NCBI GenBank assembly: GCA_944389925.1
Contig: CALXOD010000067.1
Coordinates: 51,219-115,218 of the forward strand
DNA length: 64,000 nucleotides
Direction of reading: 5' to 3'
Origin: an uncultured Victivallaceae bacterium
GTDB lineage: Bacteria > Verrucomicrobiota > Lentisphaeria > Victivallales > Victivallaceae
Shown: one piece after another, positions 7,773-16,833 of the stretch
How positions within the stretch are numbered: position 1 is the first letter of the stretch
Layout of the letters: every line of letters starts with the position of its first letter
The notes under the pieces: generated by a model
The model's input: only the letters and a program-made list of their open reading frames with translations
Databases searched by the model: none
What the model was told of the DNA's origin: nothing
Program-made: the position numbers and the translations under genes

Positions 7773-9014
7773 ATGGCTGTCTGGCGAAAGATTGGCGTTA
7801 TAGTGGTTGTCGCCGTCCTGGTGGGGGGGGGATGGTACTGGTGGCAGGAACGGCAGAGTCGTGCCGGGGAGCAGGTGCAGTACAAGACGGTCAATCTTCA
7901 GCGACGCGACCTGATTGACGCCATTTCCGCCACCGGCACCATCGAACCGGAAGAACTGGTGGATGTTGGTGCTCAGGTCGGGGGAATGGTGGCGAATTTC
8001 GGCACGGACGTGGATGGGAAGACCATCGACTACGGGTCGAGTGTCAAGGCCGGTATGGTGCTGGCTCGGATCGACGATTCTCTCTATACCGCGGAATTGC
8101 GGCAATGTGAGGCGCAGCTGGCACAGGCCAAGGCCAATTTGCTCAGCGCCGAGGCGGCCTTAAAACAGTTGTATGCAAAACAGGAACTGGCCAAGAGCAA
8201 TTTCGCGCGGGCGGAACAGCTGCGCCCGAGTGGTGCGGTTTCCCAGTCCGATTATGACACCAGCAAGGCTGAACTGGATGTCGCTGTCGCTGATATTGCC
8301 GCTGGTGCCGCCGCGATTGAACAGGCCAAGGCGGAGATCGCCAGCGCTGAAGCCGCCCGAGACCGGGCGCAGCGCAATTTGGGATATTGCACGATTTCCT
8401 CGCCGGTGGATGGAGTGATCATCGACCGGCAGGTGAATGTGGGGCAGACGGTGATTTCGAGCATGAGCGCGCCGAGTCTGTTTCTGATCGCCAAGGATTT
8501 GAAGCGTATGCAGATCTGGGTGGCGGTCAATGAGGCGGATATCGGGCGGATTCAGCCGGGCCAGCGGACGGTTTTCACGGTTGACACGTTTCCGGGGGAA
8601 ACCTTTCAGGGAATCGTCAGCAAAGTCCGGTTGAATGCGTCGATGTCGCAGAACGTAGTCACCTATGTCGTGGAAGTGACGACCGACAACTCCAGCGGCA
8701 AGTTGCTGCCGTACTTGACCGCTTCGGTCAAATTCGTCATCAATGAGCGGAAACAGGTACTCGCCGTTCCCAATGCTGCGTTGCGGCTGCGACTCGGCGA
8801 CGAAGAACCCGGTAACGCCGTCTGGGTACTGGACGACAACGGTCCACGCCGGGTCACGGTTGAAACCGGGTTGAATGATGGCATTTTTACGGAGATTTCG
8901 GGAGAAGGTCTTGACGAAAATGCCCGGGTCATTACCGGGGTCTCCGCCGTAGAAACCGGTTCAGAGCCGCAGTCGAAGAATCCGTTCCTGCCCACGCCGC
9001 CGAAACGCCGCTGA
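7773..9014 (+). CDS. MacA-like periplasmic adaptor (HlyD family)
   Basis: A 413-residue membrane-fusion protein. Residues 8-24 form the inner-membrane anchor. A split biotinyl-lipoyl-like domain follows (GTIEPEELVDVGAQVGG, and the return near YCTISSPVDGVI) around a long helical hairpin rich in Ala, Glu and Gln, then beta-barrel and membrane-proximal parts. Such adaptors link a MacB-type ABC transporter to an outer-membrane channel for export of peptides, lipids or drugs. GAGGAG precedes the ATG. The ATPase gene begins 17 bases downstream, and no TolC-like gene is present in the window. Confidence 0.88.
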   Translation: MAVWRKIGVIVVVAVLVGGGWYWWQERQSRAGEQVQYKTVNLQRRDLIDAISATGTIEPEELVDVGAQVGGMVANFGTDVDGKTIDYGSSVKAGMVLARIDDSLYTAELRQCEAQLAQAKANLLSAEAALKQLYAKQELAKSNFARAEQLRPSGAVSQSDYDTSKAELDVAVADIAAGAAAIEQAKAEIASAEAARDRAQRNLGYCTISSPVDGVIIDRQVNVGQTVISSMSAPSLFLIAKDLKRMQIWVAVNEADIGRIQPGQRTVFTVDTFPGETFQGIVSKVRLNASMSQNVVTYVVEVTTDNSSGKLLPYLTASVKFVINERKQVLAVPNAALRLRLGDEEPGNAVWVLDDNGPRRVTVETGLNDGIFTEISGEGLDENARVITGVSAVETGSEPQSKNPFLPTPPKRR

Positions 9015-9030
9015 ACCGGGGAGGCACAAG

Positions 9031-9746
<716 letters not shown>

Positions 9747-9750
<4 letters not shown>

Positions 9751-11093
9751 GATTGGGATCTTCCTTTACGGTGGCGCTTCGAGCCCTGGCCCGTAATCCG
9801 GGACGAGCGGCATTGACCATGCTGGGGATCATTATCGGTATTGCCGCGGTGATCACCCTGATGGAACTGGGGGCCGGATCTGCGGAGTCCATCCGCAGCA
9901 ATATTGAGACCATGGGGGCCAGTACCATTCTGGTTTTTCCGGGGGCGGCGCGCAGCGGCGGAATCAGCATGGGGTCGGGGACCAGCATGTCGTTGACTCC
10001 TGATGACTATCAGGCGTTGTTGCGGCGTTGTCCGCATGTGGAGGCGGCGGTGCCGATTGTAAACGCCCGGGGACAGGTGATTTTTGAAAATCAGAACTGG
10101 ACGCCCAACTCCATGGTGGGAACTGCTCCGGAATATCTGGATGTGCGCGGCTGGACCATGGAGGAGGGGGAAATGTTCAACGACCGACAGGTGCAGAGTT
10201 CGGCCACTGTCTGTGTCGTGGGAAAGACGATTGTGCGTGAACTGTTCAACGGCCGGTCGCCGCTCGGATCGGAAATTCGGATCAAGAACGTCAACTTCCG
10301 GGTGATCGGCGTGCTCGCCTCCAAGGGCGCGAATATGATGGGATTCGACCAGGACGATGTGATCATCGCCCCTTGGACGACCATTCGCCAGCGGGTGGCG
10401 GGGTCGCGAACTTCCAGCGGGACTTCCTCCACGTCGGAAATCTCCACCAACAGCGTTTATCCGGGGGATTCAAGTCTTTATCCGCCACAATCGGAAAAGT
10501 TTGAGGAAAATTACCGCTGGAGTCCACGTTTCGTATATGTCGACCAGATTCTGCTCAAGGCCTACTCTCCGGACGAAGCGTCCAAGGCTATGGATGAGAT
10601 TGAGGCGGTATTGCGGGAGCGGCACCGTCTCGAGCCGGGCATGGAGAATGATTTCCGGCTCCGCAGTTCAGCGGAAATGCTGAAGATGTTGACCGAGACC
10701 ACGACATTGATGACGAATCTCCTGCTGGGGGTGGCGTTGTTGTCGCTGGTGGTCGGCGGCGTGGGGATTATGAACATCATGCTGGTGTCGGTGACCGAGC
10801 GCACCCGGGAAATCGGATTGCGTATGGCGGTGGGAGCACGGGCGCGTGACATTCTCCGGCAGTTCCTGATTGAATCAATCGTTTTGTGTCTGGCGGGCGG
10901 ATTGATTGGAATTCTGCTCGGGCACGGTGCGGCATTGTTTCTGCGCTATTATCTGGGGTGGCCGGTGATCGGTTCGGTGCAGGCGGTGCTGGCGGCGATG
11001 ACGGTTTCGGCGTCGGTGGGGATCGTGTTCGGTTTCTATCCGGCCTGGAAGGCGTCGCGGCTGGACCCGATTGACGCGCTGCGGTACGAATGA
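9747..11093 (+). CDS. MacB-like ABC transporter permease (FtsX family)
   Basis: A 448-residue permease. A first membrane helix (about 21-43, MLGIIIGIAAVITL) is followed by a large extracytoplasmic MacB core domain (about 45-310) with a Ser/Thr-rich insert near 225-250, and then three membrane helices of the FtsX domain at the C-terminus. GVGIMNIMLVSVTERTREIG is typical of MacB permeases. It is the last gene of the three-gene export operon starting at 7773. The transported molecule is unknown. Confidence 0.92.
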
Positions 11094-11109
11094 GAAAACT
11101 TACCTCCGC

Positions 11110-11133
11110 GGGCGCCCCGCAAAGCGGGTGCCC
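11110..11133. repeat. GC-rich hairpin between the export operon and the oxidoreductase
   Basis: GGGC and CCCGC (11110-11120) pair with GCGGG and GCCC (11124-11133) around an AAA loop, with a small internal mismatch. No T-run follows, so it is not a standard terminator. It may slow transcription or protect the mRNA 3' end. Confidence 0.4.
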
Positions 11134-11156
11134 GTATGCCGGGGCAGGGAGCGACC

Positions 11157-12242
11157 ATGAGAAACGGTGGAAAAAATCAGGTGGTGCGTTATGCGGTGAT
11201 CGGTTTCGGGGGAATCGCGGAGAACCGGATCGCCCGGGAGGGGTTTGCGCTGGACCGGCGGCGTTTTGCCCCTTTGCAGGGGGCGGTTCTGACCGGAGCC
11301 TGGAGCCGGAGCGACCGGCGGCGGAAGGCAGCGGAGGAGCTGGGATTATGCTGGTACGAGTCGCTGGAATCACTGCTGGCGGATGAACGGTTGGATGCGG
11401 TTTTCATTGCGGGGAACAATGCCACTCATGTGCCATACGCCCTTCAGGCGCTGCAGGCGGGAAAACATGTGATTCTGGAGAAGCCCATGGGGGTTACGCT
11501 GGAGGGCGCAGAGGCGGTGACGGCTGCTGCGGCCGCCGCCGGGCTCAGTCTTTCCGTGGATCATATGATGCGCCGGAACGGATTCAACCGGAAGGCAAGG
11601 GAGATGCTTATCTCCGGTGATTGCGGGGCGGTGCAGCATGCGGAATTTCATATCGCAGGCAGTTTCGGGAGACAACCGGAGGAGCGGACCACCTGGCGTT
11701 GTGCCGATCCGGAGGAGCTGGGAGGACCGATCGGCGATATCGGCAGTCACTGTCTGTATATGGCGGAATATCTGCTGGGATCGCCGATTGTCCGGATTGC
11801 GGCGGTTTATGAACCGAAGGTACTGCCGATGCCGGTGGAGGACGGTGCCCTGATCCGTTTTGAGCTGGCGTCTGGGGTACGCGGTGTGATCCGGGTGGCC
11901 TTTGGTGTGTCGTATGGAACTCCGGAAGAGATGCAGGATCAGCTGGGATATGAAATTTACGGAACGGTCGGAACACTTCGCGGATACGGGGTACTGGGGC
12001 AGTTGTCCGGACATGAGGACGAACCGCGACCGTTGCGGCTGGAGTTGAGCCGAGATGGGGAGCTGCTTCCCATCCGGCCGGAACATACGGAAAACATCTA
12101 TCGTCAGGTGATAGAGGAACACGCGGCTTCGATACGAAACGGGAATCCGCTTTCCGGGGAGGAGGGAGTGCACAATCTTCGACTCTGCCTGGCGGCGCAC
12201 GCCTCCGCCCGGCAGGGCGGCGTCTGGATCGATGTTTGTTGA
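11157..12242 (+). CDS. Gfo/Idh/MocA family oxidoreductase
   Basis: Start placed at 11157 because AGGGAG sits 5 bases before this ATG; an ATG 21 bases upstream lies in the hairpin region. The 361-residue protein has an N-terminal Rossmann fold (AVIGFGGIAENR, about 13-24) and the EKP motif at 108-110, the usual mark of NAD(P)-dependent sugar or inositol dehydrogenases and related enzymes. It follows the MacB-like permease by about 60 bases in the same direction but has no obvious link to it. The substrate cannot be told from sequence. A second family member is at 25581-26714. Confidence 0.85.
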   Translation: MRNGGKNQVVRYAVIGFGGIAENRIAREGFALDRRRFAPLQGAVLTGAWSRSDRRRKAAEELGLCWYESLESLLADERLDAVFIAGNNATHVPYALQALQAGKHVILEKPMGVTLEGAEAVTAAAAAAGLSLSVDHMMRRNGFNRKAREMLISGDCGAVQHAEFHIAGSFGRQPEERTTWRCADPEELGGPIGDIGSHCLYMAEYLLGSPIVRIAAVYEPKVLPMPVEDGALIRFELASGVRGVIRVAFGVSYGTPEEMQDQLGYEIYGTVGTLRGYGVLGQLSGHEDEPRPLRLELSRDGELLPIRPEHTENIYRQVIEEHAASIRNGNPLSGEEGVHNLRLCLAAHASARQGGVWIDVC

Positions 12243-12343
12243 TGCGCCGTTCTGCGTCAATGGCTACGGTGACGGTTTCTCTACATATCTGGCGGGGGGC
12301 TGGAGAGAATTTTGCATGGGTCAGGCGTGCGGCCGCGGATAAT

Positions 12344-12835
12344 TCAGAAAATCAGCGCGGGCAAACCGGAGGCGGTACGCCGGGTGTTTACATACTGACA
12401 GAGCGCGGGATCCCGGGCGATGAGTTTCAAGAGGGAGGACGGTGAATGTCCGGTCTTACCGGCGGTTGCTTTCAATTCCCAATGCTGTTCTTCCAGATGG
12501 TCAAGCAGCCGCGCCACCCAGAGTGGGTAATCGGGATGATCCAGTGCGCAGCGCAGCCGGGGGAGTTCTCCGGCAGGATGCACGCGCAGTGCCAGAGCCA
12601 TGTTCAGGCGCAGTTTCCGCAGTGCGATCGCACGATTGCGGTGCTGACTGCGTTCGGAGCAATCAGTTGCCTCAATGCCGGTGGCGCGATGGCGAAGCCG
12701 GACGGCGGAGGCCGTTTTGTTGCGGTGCTGGCCGCCGTTTCCGGTTCCTTTGGTGAAGGTCATGACGCAAGCCGATGTCAGTTCCCGGTCATCCAGCCGG
12801 AGGAGGGTGTCGCGGTCGCAGGCGGGATCATTCAT
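12344..12835 (-). CDS. Stand-alone GGQ-domain release-factor-like protein (ArfB/RF-H type)
   Basis: Start taken at 12835: AGAGG lies about 8 bases before this ATG, while an upstream in-frame TTG has no such site. The 163-residue protein carries the peptidyl-tRNA hydrolysis motif GGQ (34-36) in GTGNGGQHRNKTASAVRLRH, followed by RSQHRNRAIAL, as in domain 3 of class I release factors. The codon-recognition domains are missing, so it probably rescues stalled ribosomes or frees peptides without reading a stop codon. The C-terminal 60 residues are not the short basic tail of classic ArfB. The gene overlaps the end of the glycosyltransferase gene by 8 bases. Confidence 0.82.
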   Translation of the reverse strand: MNDPACDRDTLLRLDDRELTSACVMTFTKGTGNGGQHRNKTASAVRLRHRATGIEATDCSERSQHRNRAIALRKLRLNMALALRVHPAGELPRLRCALDHPDYPLWVARLLDHLEEQHWELKATAGKTGHSPSSLLKLIARDPALCQYVNTRRTASGLPALIF

Positions 12836-13751
12836 CGGGGTACCTCTGGCGAATGATAGCGGCGGGGCGCTTTTTCGTTTCAATAAAAACCCGGGCCAGA
12901 TAAATGCCGACAGTCCCGATGGAGATCATCAGCAATCCCCCCAGACCCCAGATGGAGGCGACTACATGGCTCCAGCCGACGGGGACCTCCCAGAAGATCT
13001 TGTTTACCAGCAGAAAAAGCAGATGCAGCAGCGCTGCGGCGAAGACCACCCAGCCCGTCAGAAAAATCAAATACAGCGGGGCTGCTCCGGAAGAAGTGAT
13101 GGAATCGACGGCATGGCGGATTTTTCGGCGGAGCGTATAGGCACTTTCCCCTTTGCAGCCTTTGACGGCTTCGTGGGGAATCTGGCGGAATCCTGCCAGC
13201 GCAAAGTTGATCCAGAGATCGAATTCCCGATCATCAAAGCGTTTGAGAGCCTCCACGTAACGCCGGGTCATCAGCCGTGCAGTCAGCGTATCGGCAGGGT
13301 AATCGAAATCACACCCCCACTTCATAATCCGGTAAAAGAGCCAGCCGCTGCAACGCTCGAACCAGCCGCCGCGCCGCGTTGGTTGCACGCCGTAAACAAC
13401 GTCCGCATCCGGATTCTGATCCAGGCGGGCGGTGAATTCGATCAGGAGTTCGGGGGCTTCTTCCAGATCGCAGTCAATCAGAAAGACCCGGTCGCCGCGG
13501 CTGTCCCGGATACCGGTCATCAACGCCTTGTGGTGGCCGAAATTGCGGGAGAGATCCAGAATCCGGATGCGGGGATCGTCTTCGCGCAAATGCAACGCGA
13601 CTGCAAGGGAGTCGTCCGGAGAGCCGTCATTGACGAGGACGATTTCAAAGTCGTCGCCGGCTACGGTGGTGGCGGCGGTGGCCGCGCGCCGGCAGAATTC
13701 CGGCAGCCAGGCGGCGGAACGATAGAGACTGCTGACGATTGAAATTTTCAT
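12828..13751 (-). CDS. GT2 family glycosyltransferase (GtrB/DPM1-like) with membrane anchor
   Basis: A 307-residue protein. The N-terminal GT-A domain has VSSLYRSAAWLPEF, the nucleotide-binding VNDGSPDDS and IDCDLEE. Two membrane helices follow near 225-280. This layout is that of GtrB, ArnC and DPM1-like enzymes that load a sugar onto undecaprenyl phosphate on the cytoplasmic side. It is followed by, and overlaps, the release-factor-like gene. The sugar is unknown. No flippase or partner transferase lies next to it. Confidence 0.85.
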   Translation of the reverse strand: MKISIVSSLYRSAAWLPEFCRRAATAATTVAGDDFEIVLVNDGSPDDSLAVALHLREDDPRIRILDLSRNFGHHKALMTGIRDSRGDRVFLIDCDLEEAPELLIEFTARLDQNPDADVVYGVQPTRRGGWFERCSGWLFYRIMKWGCDFDYPADTLTARLMTRRYVEALKRFDDREFDLWINFALAGFRQIPHEAVKGCKGESAYTLRRKIRHAVDSITSSGAAPLYLIFLTGWVVFAAALLHLLFLLVNKIFWEVPVGWSHVVASIWGLGGLLMISIGTVGIYLARVFIETKKRPAAIIRQRYPDE

Positions 13752-13859
13752 AACTTTGCAACATACTCCCTGTGCAGAGGTTCGTCAAGGGGGGGAAATA
13801 AAAAAAAACGCAGGATGAACAAAATGCAATTTTTTTTAATTTTTCCGATACGGACCGGG

Positions 13860-13887
13860 TTGCAATCACTTTTTTCCCTGCTATTAG
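13860..13887 (+). promoter_or_regulatory. Candidate promoter of the EF-G-like gene
   Basis: TTGCAA (13860-13865) and TATTAG (13882-13887) are spaced by 16 bases, about 78 bases before the ATG at 13965. The surrounding 13752-13964 gap is A/T-rich with no other gene. It is a pattern match. Confidence 0.4.
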
Positions 13888-13964
13888 TAGGGTGTGCCCA
13901 AGGCATGAATATGACCTGGATTTTTCATGGTTGCAATCCTTAACATAAACAATAAAGGATCCTT

Positions 13965-15980
13965 ATGAAAAAAGCTGCTGAGTGTCGTAATTTCGTGATT
14001 GCCGGCCACTGCGGAAGTGGTAAAACCGCTCTCTCCGATCTGATGCTGTTCAAGGCCAAAGCCGTTGACCGGGCAGGCAGCGTCGACCAGAAGACCAGTA
14101 TTTCGGACTTTGCTCCCGACGAACAGGAGAAAGGCAGCAGTATTTACACCTCAGCGTTGAATTGTGCCTGGAAGGATTGTCACTTTTTCTTTCTGGATAC
14201 CCCCGGTTACGGGGAATTCGTGGGGGAATGTGCCAGTGCCATGCGTGCCGCGGACGCGGCGCTGGTGGTGCTGGACGGTACCGACGGCCCCCAGGTGGGC
14301 ACCGCCCGGGCATGGAAGCTGGCCCGGCAGCGGGATATCCCCCGGTTTGGATTGATCAATCGATTGGACCGGGAACGGGCGGATTTCCGGGGAACCCTGG
14401 AGAAAATGCGGGAAAACCATGGTCGCAACGTGGTATTGCCGGTATACTGGCCGGTTGGCGTCGGTGAAAAGTTTGAACGGGTGGTACATGTTTTGTACGA
14501 TCAGGACATTCCCGCGGATATCGCCGACGACGTGGCGGAATGCCGGGGCTTGTGGCTGGACGCCATCGCGGAAACCGACGAGGAGTTGATGATGCGTTAC
14601 CTCGACGGGGAGGAACTCAGCCGCGAAGAGATGGAAAAAGGCATGAAAGCGGCCATCCTGTCCAAAAAAGTGATTCCGGTGTTCGCGGGAAGTGTGGCCA
14701 AAGATGTCGGCATTACCGAATTGATGAATGCGATCGCTGAATTGTTCCCGAGCCCGCTGGCGCGGACGGTGCTCTTCGGCGACGGCAGCGAACAGGCGGT
14801 ATCCGATGACGGTCCCGGGATCGGGCTGGTATTCAAGAGTGTCAATGACCCGTTCATCGGGCAGTTGACCTTTGTCCGAGTACGTTCGGGGGTGTTTCAG
14901 GCCGACCGGGAAGTGTGCAATATCACGCGTGGCGTCAAAGAGCGTTTCGGTCAGCTGCTGTTGATGAACGGAAAACAGCAATCCCCCGTTACGGAGATCG
15001 GACCCGGTGGTATTTTTTCTGTCGCCAAGCTGAAGGACACGCATTTCGGCGACACGATCGGTACCGCGCCGACGGTGAAGGAGCTGCCGCCGATTGATTA
15101 TCCGCGGCCGGTCATGTCCTATGCCGTGGCCGCCGCCAAGAGCGGCGACGATGACAAGCTGATGGCGGCATTGAACAAGATTGCGGAAAGTGATCCGACG
15201 GTTACGGTGGAGCGCCACTCGGAAACGCATGAACTGTTGCTTTCCGGCATGGGAGACCAGCATCTTGGAATCGTGGCCCGCCGTCTGAAGGACATGTTCA
15301 AGGTGGACGCGGTACTCTCCACACCGAAAATTCCTTACCGGGAAACCATCACCGGCCGCGGTGAAAGCAGTTATCGCCACAAGAAGCAGACCGGCGGGGC
15401 GGGACAGTTCGCCGAAGTACATCTGCGGATCGAACCCTGCGAAGGCGAATACGAATTTTCCAACGACGTGGTGGGCGGCAACATCCCGAAGAACTTTATT
15501 CCTGCGGTGGAAAAAGGAGTTCACGAAACCCTGACCCGGGGGCCGCTGGTCGGTTGTCTGGTGGAAGGAGTGAAAGTTTCGGTTTATGATGGGAAATACC
15601 ATCCGGTGGACTCCAACGAAATGGCGTTCAAGATCGCCGCACGCATGGCATTCCGCGATGCTATGAGCAAGGCCAAACCGGTGCTGCTGGAGCCGATCAT
15701 GTCGGTGCGGGTGCATATCCCGGATCAGTACATGGGCGATATTACCGGCGACTTGAACCACAAGCGTGGCCGCATTCTCGGCATGGATGTCGAGGAGGGG
15801 CTGCAGGTGGTGAACGCAGAAGTGCCGATGGCCGAAATGCATAAGTTCGCCACTGAATTGCGGAGCATGACCCAGGGGCGTGGTTCCTTTGAAATGGAAT
15901 TTGCCCGTTACGAGCAGGTGCCCGCGAACGTCGCCGGAGAAATCATCGCCAAACATCAGGCGGAACACTCGGACGAATAA
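13965..15980 (+). CDS. EF-G-like translational GTPase (EF-G paralogue)
   Basis: A 671-residue GTPase with EF-G domain order. G1 is GHCGSGKT (14-21), the G3 motif is DTPG and the G4 motif is NRLD in place of the usual NKxD. It then has EF-G domains II to V, including SGMGDQHLGI and KQTGGAGQFAEV-type stretches. It is shorter than canonical EF-G (about 700) and resembles the 'elongation factor G-like' paralogues of many bacteria, whose exact role in translocation or recycling varies. AAAGGA lies upstream of the ATG. A hairpin terminator follows at 16028. Confidence 0.88.
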   Translation: MKKAAECRNFVIAGHCGSGKTALSDLMLFKAKAVDRAGSVDQKTSISDFAPDEQEKGSSIYTSALNCAWKDCHFFFLDTPGYGEFVGECASAMRAADAALVVLDGTDGPQVGTARAWKLARQRDIPRFGLINRLDRERADFRGTLEKMRENHGRNVVLPVYWPVGVGEKFERVVHVLYDQDIPADIADDVAECRGLWLDAIAETDEELMMRYLDGEELSREEMEKGMKAAILSKKVIPVFAGSVAKDVGITELMNAIAELFPSPLARTVLFGDGSEQAVSDDGPGIGLVFKSVNDPFIGQLTFVRVRSGVFQADREVCNITRGVKERFGQLLLMNGKQQSPVTEIGPGGIFSVAKLKDTHFGDTIGTAPTVKELPPIDYPRPVMSYAVAAAKSGDDDKLMAALNKIAESDPTVTVERHSETHELLLSGMGDQHLGIVARRLKDMFKVDAVLSTPKIPYRETITGRGESSYRHKKQTGGAGQFAEVHLRIEPCEGEYEFSNDVVGGNIPKNFIPAVEKGVHETLTRGPLVGCLVEGVKVSVYDGKYHPVDSNEMAFKIAARMAFRDAMSKAKPVLLEPIMSVRVHIPDQYMGDITGDLNHKRGRILGMDVEEGLQVVNAEVPMAEMHKFATELRSMTQGRGSFEMEFARYEQVPANVAGEIIAKHQAEHSDE

Positions 15981-16027
15981 TCTCCCGTGACGCGACATCT
16001 CCGGATGGAGGGTCGTGTCTTATGGCG

Positions 16028-16060
16028 CAGAAGCGGAGGTTTTATTCCGCTTCTGTTCCT
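16028..16060 (+). terminator. Hairpin terminator after the EF-G-like gene
   Basis: CAGAAGCGGA (16028-16037) pairs perfectly with TCCGCTTCTG (16046-16055) around an 8-base loop and is followed by TTCCTTC, a weak T-rich tail. It separates the EF-G-like gene from the hydrogenase operon. Confidence 0.55.
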
Positions 16061-16268
16061 TCTGAAGATCAGAGGTTATAGCGCAGAAATGCCATTCAGC
16101 GGGCGGACTTTGGAAACAGGATGAGGGGCGAAAAATCTCTGTTCCGAATCTCCAACCGGCCTTGCCGTGTGCGGGAGAAACGTCTCCGGGAACACGGTAT
16201 TTTCCGCGATCGGTCGCTGTCGACATTTCTAATCAGAATAGACGCAGATGATGGAAGGAGAGCTTGCC

Positions 16269-16802
16269 ATGCCATGTTCCTGTCAGGGCGCCGGAAAGCC
16301 GGAGACGGATATCACGCTTCGATATCCGGACAAGACGGCGGAGTTGAACGCTTATCTGGATGCGTTGCCGCTGGAAGCGCATCCGGACCGCAAACGGGGG
16401 GTGCTGATCCAGTCCCTGCATCGGGCACAGCAGATTTTCGGTTATCTGCCGGCTGAGGTGCAGGCCCTGGTGGCGCGGAAACTGGAAATCTCCATCGCAG
16501 AAGTCTATGGCGTGATCAGTTTTTACAGTTATTTTACCGACAAGCCGGTGGGGCGTTATAAGATCAATATCTGCACCGGTACCGCCTGCTTTGTCAAAGG
16601 CGCCAATAAAATTCTTGACGAATTTCGCCGTCAGTTGAACATCCGGGAGGGAGAGAGTACTCCGGACGGAAAATTCTTTCTCGGCGCCCTGCGTTGCGTC
16701 GGCGCCTGCAGTCTTGCGCCGGTGGTGATGGTCAATGATCGTGTTTACGGCAATGTGACCGCCAAAATGGTTTCGGAAATTCTGGCGGACTGTGCCGACT
16801 GA
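16269..16802 (+). CDS. hydC: [FeFe]-hydrogenase NuoE-like [2Fe-2S] subunit
   Basis: Start set at 16269 because AAGGAG lies 9 bases upstream; an ATG at 16248 is too close to that site. The 177-residue protein is a thioredoxin-fold [2Fe-2S] subunit with the CTGTAC and CVGAC cysteine pairs typical of NuoE/HydC/HndA. It would pass electrons within the trimeric hydrogenase made with the next two genes. The neighbouring order NuoE-NuoF-[FeFe] is that of electron-bifurcating hydrogenases, which couple NADH and ferredoxin oxidation to hydrogen production. Confidence 0.92.
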   Translation: MPCSCQGAGKPETDITLRYPDKTAELNAYLDALPLEAHPDRKRGVLIQSLHRAQQIFGYLPAEVQALVARKLEISIAEVYGVISFYSYFTDKPVGRYKINICTGTACFVKGANKILDEFRRQLNIREGESTPDGKFFLGALRCVGACSLAPVVMVNDRVYGNVTAKMVSEILADCAD

Positions 16803-16833
16803 GGCGGCTTCTCTCCTGAAAGGAATGACTGTT

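Noticed and set aside
7475..7894. 139-codon minus frame spanning the riboswitch
   Set aside because: It runs through the aptamer and terminator and into the antisense of the adaptor gene; only its last 12 codons follow a real ribosome site.
14151..15998. 615-codon open frame antisense to the EF-G-like gene
   Set aside because: Shadow of a real GTPase gene; composition His/Arg-rich, no ribosome site, no family.
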